Shown in pieces: positions 55,264 through 64,000 of a DNA stretch of 64,000 bases. This stretch comes from Pseudopyrenochaeta lycopersici (taxonomy: Eukaryota > Ascomycota > Dothideomycetes > Pleosporales > Pseudopyrenochaetaceae): positions 930,001-994,000 of the forward strand of contig NHZP01000001.1 in the NCBI GenBank assembly GCA_003313425.1, written 5' to 3'. The notes under the pieces were generated by a model that saw only the letters and a program-made list of their open reading frames with translations, ran no database searches and was not told the origin of the DNA. The stretch's first letter is position 1. Each line of letters begins with the position of its first letter. The position numbers and the translations under genes are program-made.

Positions 55264-55911
55264 ATGGATCCTCGACACAAACTCTACAAAACCCTCGACA
55301 ATCTATCCGTAGACCCTGATACGATGAGTGCGAGGACGGATAACGAAGCGACGCAGGTTGCTGCTAGCTCCGGCGTTACGCCGGAAGTGATTAAGAGGAA
55401 GCTGGAGCAAGTACTTGGGGCAACCTATGTGGAGATTGAGGATATGAGTGGTACGTTTGATTTTCACTTGGGTTTTGCTCTCTGGCAGTGAATTCTCGCA
55501 CAATAGCCTACATCTTAGTTGCTGCTTTGGAACCGAAATCTTTGCAAGAAAAGAGGGGTCGTATGTCTTGGGATTTTGTGTGGGCCTAGCTACATCTCCC
55601 ACAGGAAATGGGAAACGTCAAGCTTCAACCTTCAATAGTTACCTATCCTTTGTTTTGAGAGAATATAACAGAAATATCTCTCTGGAGGGACACGTTTTCG
55701 ACCAGCTTTCAACATCAAGCTAATGTCTCATACAGGCGGATGTGGACAAATGTTCGAGGCCATTATTGTATCACCACAATTCACCAAAAAGACAACACTA
55801 GCACGGCACCGCCTAGTTAACTCAGCACTCAAGGAAGAGATTGCGGCAATACACGCCTGGACTCCAAAGTGCCATACGCCGGAAGAGTGGGAGAAGAAAA
55901 AACCGCAGTGA
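55264..55911 (+). CDS. BOL2: BolA-like protein, Bol2/Fra2 (BOLA2) type
   Basis: Two exons, 55264..55450 and 55736..55911, 120 residues, the same length as yeast Bol2/Fra2. BolA proteins join monothiol glutaredoxins in bridging Fe-S clusters; yeast Fra2 with Grx3/4 passes the iron signal to the Aft1 regulator. The C-terminal half is clear: the junction-spanning MSGGCGQMFEAIIVS, with Cys as in BOLA2, then ARHRLVNSAL with the conserved His and HTPEEW near the end. The N-terminus carries about 35 extra polar residues. A later start (MSARTDNEA) is possible. The 285-nt intron is long for the gene size. Convergent with COG6. Confidence 0.9.
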
Positions 55912-56100
55912 TCCACCTCGGCCTTCACTGTGTTACGACTTACGACATTTGGATTCAATTAAACTAGTGATGACCTGTGCCAACATGTATCACTTGATCA
56001 CAGTGGTCTTAACGATGTCAAGAGATGAATAGATGGGAAGAATGGAGGCAGGAGGTTGGATTCTAGAGACATCTGCATGTCGTCCTCATTCAGCATGTAT

Positions 56101-58218
56101 CTAGCTCAAGAGCACTCTAATCTCGTCACTAGTTCTCGGGAACAGCTCCGCCAAAACTGGCTCTTGGTCTTCTTCGTCATTCAGATCATCAAATCTATTC
56201 ATCGTGACTTTTACAAGCTCAAAATCATCGCAGAACTTGCCTGCTGCCTTTTCTGTGATGTCTTGTATCATCTTCCTATTTTGGAGTCTTTTCAAGTTCT
56301 CAGAAGCGTCGATTAGAGCTGAAGGTAGGAACTCGTCGAGTTGTTGGCTCACTGCGATCAACGCGTCTGGTTGTAAAGCCTCGAGTTCTGAAATTGCTGG
56401 GAGTGTTTTGGTTGAGTCCATAAAAGCCGACAATTCTGAGAGGAGGCCGAAAAGGCCGGATTCGTGGACGAAATACTGGTGTTGGTAATCAATCAGCTTT
56501 GCAACGTGCTCGTCAACGGTTTCGTCCATTTCGCTGACACGCTCATTTGCAAAGGCATACTGCGTGAGTACTCCCTTAGCTGCGAGTAGACAGTTGATAA
56601 CGAATATGGCGCTTTGGGGTTGCTTCATGCCCTTCTGTAGATTCTCACAACCACTCAAGAAAGGATCCAATGCTTCTGCCAGTACAGTCTGGAATCCTTG
56701 CCCTTGGTCATCTGCTGCCGCAACTGATGTATCATAGCTCTTTGCGAGCACTTTAAGCATCTGCAAGGCTTCGTCGAGGAATTCGGGAGGTGATAGATCT
56801 GGTGGTGCCACAGCGAGGTCGCTCTGCACGTTGGCAACATAGTCCCTCATATTGGCACGGAATTGTCTCATCGCTGACGCTTCCAATGTGTTAAACACCT
56901 CCAAGACCTCAGAGTCTGATCCAAGCAGCTTCGCGAACGTTCCCTTGTAGAAGCCAATGAGGTTGGCAATTTTGTATGCCAGGGTTGCATCATCATGGCT
57001 TTGAACGACTTGCTCAGTGCGCTGTCGCAACAAACGTGCGACACCGATCAGATCCCGACTGACGAGTTGGTTCAAAGCTTTCCTACCATCAAAAACTTCA
57101 TGGTCTCCATCGCCTCGCAACCACGGCTCACTTTCTAGGCCTGCCTGTATGGATCGCTTGATCTCATCCCCATCTGAGATGAAGAGATTCTCCAAAGCTT
57201 CCCTTTCTGACACAGTAGTCGAGTGAGCCCAAGCAAGCATATCGCCGATATATCGTAGGGGATCGTGCGCATGAAATTCGATCGGCTTCGTCGCTATATG
57301 CTCCTCTGTCGTTGAACCCGTCAGGGCTGCGTGAAAGGAGTCGGATAGGATAGACTCTCGAGCTTCAGCAAAGAAGTCGAGGCAACTTTGGAAAAGAGTT
57401 GGTCGCTCAGCTAGCACACGTAGAGATCGTCTCACGGATGCACTGATTTGCGGATTCTCTAAATCCAAGGTCTTGAACTCGCGCTGTATCCAGCGATACA
57501 GCTTTTGGAATGCGGCATTCAGTTGCTTTGAGCTCTGTTCGAGCACCTCCAGTCCCAATCGTTGGTCTTCCGTCCCAAGTAGCACTTGAGAATCGTGGTG
57601 AATCTTCTTCACGCGGGTAAGGACTTGGAAGAATTCTTCGTTCACGGGCTCAGCAGTAGATGTTAGTATCGTGGATTCTTCCTCAGAGATGAGAAAATGA
57701 GAGCTGAAGGCATGTAGGATCTGCTGCTTGGTTTCGACTTGCTTCCTTTGGGATATCAGGCTCGTGGCTTCTTCCAGAACAGGTCCAGTTTCTCGATTTG
57801 CGGCCGAAATATGACTTCGCATGTCAGCACAGTAATTGTTGAGGCTGTTTATGGCTGTGCCAATGCGTTTCAGTTGCTACCGTAGTTCAGTATACTACAG
57901 CTCGTGATATACTGCTTGACGCACCTCCGCCACATCTCCAAAGTCCTTGACAATCTCGCCATTACACTGAATCACCTCTTTCTGCACATCCAAGCGGATC
58001 TGTCGTCTCGTCTCTGCTGTATTATGCACTCCTCGATTGTCGAGAGTCTCCAAAGCATCGCGAATTTCTAAATCCGCATACGAAGCGGATAGCACGCTCG
58101 TTATTCGACTAGATAGGGCATTGGCACCTCGAGATGCAGGCCCTATCGATGGAGAAGCTGGCGTCACTCCATTCTGAGCAACGGTTGTTGCTCGTTCCTG
58201 GAAATAGGTTGTCGACAT
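56101..58218 (-). CDS. COG6: Conserved oligomeric Golgi complex subunit 6
   Basis: Two exons, complement of 56101..57876 and 57925..58218, 689 residues. Cog6 belongs to lobe B of COG, the tether for vesicles recycling within the Golgi. The N-terminal part has heptad-like helices crossing the intron ([32 protein letters not shown]), then the family segments [38 protein letters not shown] and the core with [20 protein letters not shown]. The start [13 protein letters not shown] at 58218 is preferred over one 34 codons upstream lacking similarity. Divergent with ATG9, 328 bp between the start codons. Confidence 0.9.
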
Positions 58219-58546
58219 TTTATGAGGATTGTCGTGCTTCTCGACAACGTGGTGTACATCTGCGACAAGCCGGGGAAGGCGTAACCGAGCTCTTATCGAT
58301 ACCGGGCGCGTCACCTGCATCTAGATGTCAAAGAGCAAGCCCCCATGACAGCTCCATTCACCACTTCTGTACTCTATCACGCCGATATGGTCACCAAGTA
58401 AGGCATATTAGTGTCCATGGAGGCTGGTTTCCATCATTCGGGCATCACGTGCTCGGTCCTCTGACCCCAACATCCCTCAAACGCTCACACAGCTCAGCAC
58501 GGCCACGCGCCCCGCCGTTGCCTGAGCGCCTCTCAAGACCACGGCC
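58219..58546. promoter_or_regulatory. Divergent promoter COG6 / ATG9
   Basis: 328 bp shared by a Golgi tether gene and the autophagy vesicle protein gene. No element I can name with confidence; the stretch nearest ATG9 is C-rich. Confidence 0.55.
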
Positions 58547-61304
58547 ATGATGGCCTCCAACTTGTTGTCCAGGCTCCTCCCATCTGCCTCGGACGAGCCT
58601 TTCGAAACAGAACCGCTAAATGCTCAGCACCGCCGCTATTCTTCCTCAACCGATGAACGCCACGAGATGGACATAGACGAGGAGAACTTTGGGGCTCGCT
58701 TTGAGGAGCAAGACCTTGCACACTTACTTGATGAAGCGTCATCAAGCCAAATGACAACCGAGAGTCGCGCCGTATCTCCAGATGCAAAACGTAACGCGCC
58801 TAGGACCGACACTACAAGTCGAGCCCCGGCATGGAAGCAGCCAGCTCAGGCCAGGCCCGTTCCCTTGGACGACGATGATGATGTACCGCAGTCCTTGCTA
58901 CTAGAAGGAGGGCTTGATCCAGGACCCAGCTCAAACCAGCGTGTCGAAGGCCTGCCGATGCCAGTTCCAGGTCCATCGACACGGCACACACGAGCACAGT
59001 GGGAGGCTACAAGGACACAACAGCGTCTACATAATGAGGACAGAGGTGGTCCTCCAGTACGCACCTGGGGTCACACGAGCAGACCCGGGCATTTCGCCGC
59101 AGATCCAAAAGAAAAAGCCCTGTGGCTTTGGGTCAATCAGACTGATCTGGATACCTACATGAGAGAGGTATATGAGTACTATGTTGGCTGTGGTGTCTAC
59201 TCGATGCTCCTTCGGAGAGCCTTGACACTCGCACAATCGGCCTTCGTTGTCGGCTTCATGACATTTCTCGGCTGGTGTATCGACTACTCTAAGTTACCAG
59301 ACAGCACTAAGATGAGTCAAATCATGGTGCCAAAGTGCACGAAGAGGTGGGTCACCCGCGACTTTTTTAAGCACACTTGGACTGACAAACAATAGGATAC
59401 ATGGGTTCTGGATATTTGCCATTTGGGTCTTTACTATCTATTGGCTCTATTCCTTCTACTCAATGATCACCGATCTACCGCGACTTCGAGCTATGCATGA
59501 CTTCTACCACCACCTTCTCGATATCCCAGACCGTGACATTCAAACAATACAGTGGCAGCAGGTAGTGAGTCGCATAATGGCCTTGCGGGATTTGAACTTG
59601 GCGACGGCATCGAATCTGTCACCTGAAACTCGCAAGCTGCTGGACTCGAAGAGCCGGCAAAGACTGGACGCTGTCGACATCGCTAGCCGACTTATGCGAC
59701 GTGACAATTACCTAATAGCCCTCTTCAACAAAGAAATATTGGATGTGACAGTTCCTCTCCCGTTCCTTGGAAACAAGAACATATTCTCCGAGACCACTAG
59801 ATGGCATGTCAACCTCGCTGTGATGGATTTCGTTTTTAGCGGTCCAAATGGCCAATTCAATCAAGATTTCTTGAAAGAGCGGAATCGACGCGAGCTGGTA
59901 AGGAAACTGAGGACTCGTTTCTTTTGGACGGGCATCATCAGTATCATCTGCGCTCCCTTTGCCGTAATTTTCGTGCTTGCATCATACCTATTCAAGTACT
60001 TCACGGAATATCACAAGGACCCCGGACAGTTGAGCAACCGCGACTTCACTACATTTGCTCAATGGAAATTCCGCGAGTTCAATGAGCTGCCGCACCTATT
60101 CGCTCGCCGCCGTAATATGGCATACCCCTACGCAAACCTTTACCTCGCGCAGTTCCCGAAAGACAAGACAGAGCAGATTTCATCATTCGTTGCATTTGTA
60201 GCCGGCGCGTTCGCATTCGTACTTGTGGTGTTTACCCTCCTTGATTCAGAACGTTTCCTCAACTTCGAGATCACGCCTGGCAAAACAGCCATCTTCTGGA
60301 TCGGCGTCATGACTACCATCTACCGCGTAGCTCGTGGAAGCAGTCCGCAAGAAGACCAAGTTACGGATCCGTCATATTATCTCAACCATGTCATCTATCA
60401 CACTCGCTATGAGCCCGAATTGTGGCAGGACCGGTTGCACACGGATGAAGTTCGCGCCGAGTTCACGAAGTTATACCAGCCGAAAATCCTCATCTTCGCG
60501 GAAGAAATTTTGAGCATGGTTGTTACACCGTTTTTGCTTATCTTCCGATTACCCCAATGTAGTGAACGTATTGTTGACTTCTTCCGCGAATTCTCTATCG
60601 TAGTAGACGGCTTGGGTGTTACCTGTTCGTACTCTATGTTTCCCTTCAAAAAGGGTACACGGAATGCCAACAATGTTCCTGCGAACGCAGCAGGAGGCCG
60701 TAGGGAGGACTCTGATCTCCGTGAAGATTACTTCATGGCCAAGGATAACAAGATGCTTGCCTCATACTACGGTTTCTTGGACACGTACGCAACGTCTGGA
60801 CGTGGTTACAACGGTCGTCTTCAAGGACGAGGAAACTTCCACCCTCCTCCGCAATTCCCGAATACCTTTGGAGCAATGTCACAGACAGCACAGCCCATGG
60901 AAATGGGTCCGCGAGGAATAAGTAGAGGTCCAGCAGGACGCCAGAACCTGCAACGACGCACTCCTAGACATGGTCCGACTTCCAGAGACGAGCCCATCAA
61001 TTCTATCCTGCTCGATCCACATCACCAGCCCTCTGCATCAGGACTTCGAGGTTCACCTCGCCAAGCTCCACATAGTAGATACAGAACCCCTCTACAGCCT
61101 GTCTCTGACCCGTCAGGGCCGCCAAACCCACGCATTGAGGAGGAGAGTACGATTGGCGACTCCTGGCGCACAAGCAGGCTAGCACAGGATGATGAGGAAG
61201 AGGAGGAGGAGGCACCAGGTGCGCACAGAGGGGGCGTGTTGCAACTACTGCAGCAGTTTTCTAGGGCACAGGCACAGGGAAGAGGGGCTGGTGTTGGTGT
61301 TTGA
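58547..61304 (+). CDS. ATG9: Autophagy-related protein 9
   Basis: Two exons, 58547..59346 and 59396..61304, 902 residues. Atg9 is a lipid scramblase on Golgi-derived vesicles that seed the autophagosome membrane. Seen: a disordered N-terminal part with acidic patches (about 1-190), then EKALWLWVNQTDLDTYMREVYEYY, membrane helices at about residue 215-240 and just after the intron (FWIFAIWVFTIYWLYSFYS), the conserved core with TIQWQQVVSRIM, MRRDNYLIALFNK, RRELVRKLRTRF and FREFNELPHLF, two more helices, and GKTAIFWIGVMTTIYRVARG. The disordered C-terminal tail is Pro/Arg-rich and ends with an acidic run before the stop. Two ATGs lie in tandem at the start (58547 and 58550). Confidence 0.93.
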
Positions 61305-61771
61305 GCCTTTGGAAGCATTTGGCATGAGCATATGTTTCTGCATTGCGTGCTTATCGGCGTTGTTTGATTCAGTTAGCATAGGGTTATACCATTTATCAGG
61401 AACGGAGAAGTAACAGTTAGAGTTAAATAGTGAATCGTTTGCATGTTACTCGAAAATTCGCAAAGATAGATTGTCTTAGTCCAACAGCGAACAATAGTCA
61501 CTGGCAGCACTGTGGCGTCTTCAAACGTACATTGGTCATGCATACATGTTGCAATACTTTGGGAGGTTATATCACTTTCTTTTTTGAACATTGTCATGTT
61601 GTACCATTGCCATTGTCAGGTTGTGGTTTGGTCGTTTTCTACAGCTAGATTCCGCAGGTATTCGCCCTCCAACCTTCATTCATGACTGAGGAGGAAAGCA
61701 AAATCACGCCATAACCGGTATCCCATTCAAGCCATGATCATCAACCTCGTTCCTCAACTCACACCTAGAAC
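61305..61771. other. Convergent intergenic region, ATG9 and uL16 3' ends
   Basis: 467 bp, AT-rich, no gene seen. Confidence 0.5.
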
Positions 61772-62540
61772 TTAAGCCTCCGACTCGAAAGCGTCCGGGA
61801 AGCGACGGATGTTGTTTGCAAGGTTGCCCTTGTTGCGAAGGAACTGGACGTAAGCACCGTCGATCTTGATCTTGCCCTCCTGGCGCTTCTGAACGTACTC
61901 CTCGCGGCGAAGAGGGGTGAAACCCCAGTTCCTGGAGACGATGATCTTCTGGCGACCGGGGAACTGAGCAATGTTAGAATGTACATCATCGACCTAGAGC
62001 GATCTAACGTACCTTGTACTGGCAACGCCTCAGAGCCTCGAGAGCGGTGGCGCGGTGAGAATCCCTTGTTCGGACGGACAGAAGAATCTGGCCAATGTTC
62101 ACACGAGCGACAAGACCGTTGGGCTTGCCGAAAGCACCACGCATACCCGTCTGCAATCTATCGGCACCAGCGCACGACAACATCTTGTTGATACGGACGA
62201 CATGGTAAGGGTGGACACGGACGCGGAGATGGAAACCTTCCTTTCCGGCAACTTTGACGAGGTACTTGTTGGCGCAAATGCGGGCGGCTTCAAGAGCCTC
62301 GGAGGAAAGCTGCTCGTACTCGTTGGAGACAAGATGGATGCAGAGCGGGAAGTCGTCTACGTTGGCCTTCTTGCGACCGAGGTCGAAAATGCGGATCTTC
62401 GCATCAGGTACACCACGGTTGAACCTGCTCTTGGGGTACTGTAACGATATCAGACTCTCTGCTCCCTCTCATACAGTTCCGGTACAACATACGGGCTTGT
62501 TCTTGCAGTAGCGGTAGCAACGGGCTGGACGGCGGGCCAT
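61772..62540 (-). CDS. RPL10: 60S ribosomal protein uL16 (L10)
   Basis: Three exons, complement of 61772..61963, 62013..62438 and 62493..62540, 221 residues. uL16 joins the 60S subunit late and is needed for its final cytoplasmic maturation. Near-identical to eukaryotic L10: [16 protein letters not shown] in exon 1, [29 protein letters not shown] loop ([20 protein letters not shown]) and [17 protein letters not shown] across the last intron. Introns are phase 0, with donors GTATGT and GTACGT. Confidence 0.95.
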
Positions 62541-63220
62541 TGTGACGATTGAACCTGCTTTGAAATCAATACGAGGGCGTCCGACTGTCGGAAAAGCGTG
62601 AAGGCGAGCGCGGAAACTGCTCAAATTGTCAGTGATGAGTTAGCCGGCAGGAAAGTATTCGATATCCGTACCTTACCCTGTATTTATGTGTTAGTGGTAT
62701 GGAGGTCAAAGTGCGAAGTCGAAGAGGAGCGTCGCCGTTGCTTGCTAATCTGCGATGTGGGCGGCCCAAGCGCGAAGGCTAAGCGAGAAAGTGCCACCCT
62801 GCAAGTGCAACTTTGGATTACAAAGCTAAACACCGCCACCGAGGCCGCTATGCACCACAATTGAATATCCAAAGAGATGCCAACCTCGCACGCGCGCTCA
62901 TAGAAAGGTACTCTAAATGCGTTCTCAAGATATTCGTAGGTTACGCAGAGCAATACTGCCTGGGCTTTGGAAAGTTCGCATGATTTCCAGAACGCACATC
63001 TATCTCTGAACACGAGCGGACGAATGCGGAGTTCCTCCACACCAATCGCTATCCGATCATATTTGTGCATTAGCATGAGTCACATGGCAAAGTGCAGAAT
63101 AAAATTGGCAGGCCTTGATGGCTCATGAGTCTTGTCATTCATTGGATATCGTTGCATGGCGGTGTACGCCATGCCCGGGTATCATTTCTATCTGCCCCAA
63201 GTCCCGCATGTTACATCTTC
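62541..63220. other. Intergenic between uL16 and eL30 genes
   Basis: 680 bp between two minus-strand ribosomal protein genes, containing the uL16 promoter. A minus-strand open frame (62684..63076) has no family resemblance. A snoRNA cannot be excluded by eye. Confidence 0.4.
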
Positions 63221-63846
63221 TTAGTTCTCGGTGTTGGTGGTCAGAATGTCCGAGTCACCTGAAGTAGTGTTAGCGCACCGCCAACTGCACGCAGAATTTA
63301 GGCAAGAACTTACCAGCATCGAGGATGGACATGGTCGAGCAGCGGAAGAGCTTACCGCAAGCGGTACCCAACTCGATCTGTATTTCCGACATGTTAGTGG
63401 ACAGCCCTCCGAAGTCATGTTCAGACCTCTTCTCAGGGCCAGCCCTCAGAGAACACCAGTATGTCACACAGTATCTCGTCGCTAGGCCATGAGAATGGAT
63501 CAGGGTATGGTACGTACGTTGTTGCCAGAGAAATGATGAACTGTTTTCTGTTAGCCACTGGATCTCATCTGCAATCTTAGATTGTACGTACCTGAAGTCT
63601 TCGAAAGCATGGCGTAGTACTCGAGCTCAGACTTCCTCAGAGGGGGGGTGTTGCCAGCAATGATGACAAGCTTGGCCTTGCCAGTTCGCAGGCTCTTGAG
63701 GGTGGACTTGTAGCCGAGAGTGACCCTACAAAGTCAATACATCGCTTCATCTGGTTGCGAGGGTGAACATACTTGCCAGACTTCATAACAAGCGCAAGGC
63801 GCGAGTTGATGGAGTCGGCGGTTCTCTTGTTCTTCTTTGGGGCCAT
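63221..63846 (-). CDS. RPL30: 60S ribosomal protein eL30
   Basis: Five exons, complement of 63221..63258, 63314..63377, 63518..63540, 63592..63725 and 63773..63846, 110 residues, normal length. eL30 lies at the subunit interface; in yeast it also represses splicing of its own transcript. Seen: [19 protein letters not shown], then [26 protein letters not shown]-type [34 protein letters not shown] and DAGDSDI near the end. The third exon has only 23 nt (coding most of VHHFSGNN). Five exons in 330 coding bases is the densest splicing in the window. Confidence 0.95.
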
Positions 63847-64000
63847 CTTTGCGCTCAGGATTGTATCGTTGATGTTTCCTGGGTGGGTTGTTGCGCTCCG
63901 GTAGAGTTGTTGCTTGATCGTGGGTTTTGCGGTGGTCCAAAATTCCTGTGGATTAGCCGACGCCAAGATTTGCACTAGCCTTAGCCAGGAACTCCAACCT
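63847..64000 (-). promoter_or_regulatory. eL30 upstream region (partial)
   Basis: The last 154 bp of the window lie directly upstream of the eL30 ATG and must hold its leader and core promoter. The region runs off the window. Confidence 0.5.

Overview
The window is nuclear DNA of a filamentous ascomycete (Pezizomycotina; I infer Dothideomycetes, less certainly Pleosporales). Reasons: about 27 protein genes carrying short introns (mostly 45-60 nt, GT..AG, some with a visible CTAAC branch site), separate promoters rather than operons, a fungal STAND-type N-domain protein, NIMT-type Cdc25, a fungal CSN12-like protein, a cytochrome b5-fused sphingolipid desaturase, and a tRNA gene with an intron. 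Exon coordinates were built by hand from splice signals, reading frame and family alignment from memory. Spliced lengths are divisible by three in every model given. No transposon, CRISPR array, prophage or secondary-metabolite core gene was recognised.

Layout. 1-6.7 kb, minus strand: an unusual HeLo-like/STAND N-domain fused to a Rho/Cdc42-type GTPase, then GINS subunit SLD5 and the mitotic phosphatase CDC25. 6.7-9.8 kb: no gene seen. 9.8-24.4 kb: POL5, UBP14, ISU1, a YPR011C-type mitochondrial carrier (minus), mitochondrial rRNA methyltransferase MRM2, and an SSXT/SS18-domain protein. 26-34 kb: MED4 (minus), NCS1, a TM9/EMP70 nonaspanin and a CSN12-like PCI protein. 34-38.6 kb: a gene-poor, accessory-looking interval with two paralogous single-pass membrane microproteins. 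38.6-43.8 kb, minus strand: a secreted EGF plus GH43-like protein and a 1134-residue orphan with an acidic tail. 45-52.8 kb: phosphoribomutase, sphingolipid desaturase, phosphoketolase. 53.3 kb: tRNA-Asn. 53.7-64 kb: the divergent pair NIF3/BOL2, the divergent pair COG6/ATG9, then ribosomal proteins uL16 and eL30.

How the genes relate. Most are housekeeping genes without operon logic, but some neighbourhoods make sense. SLD5 and CDC25 both act in S/M-phase control. COG6 and ATG9 share a 328-bp promoter region, and both serve Golgi-derived vesicle traffic. NIF3 and BOL2 share a 271-bp promoter region, and as far as I recall the same two genes are neighbours in budding yeast. ISU1 and BOL2, the two iron-sulfur genes, each have an ATCWGATAA site upstream, the sequence bound by SreA-type iron-responsive GATA repressors. 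Phosphoribomutase and phosphoketolase both feed on pentose phosphates and lie 3.3 kb apart.

Most interesting signals: the STAND-N/Rho fusion without a prenylation box; an apparent AT..AG intron in ISU1; iron-type GATA sites at the iron-sulfur genes; the paired membrane microproteins; and a 27-nt microexon coding the SAM-binding loop of MRM2.
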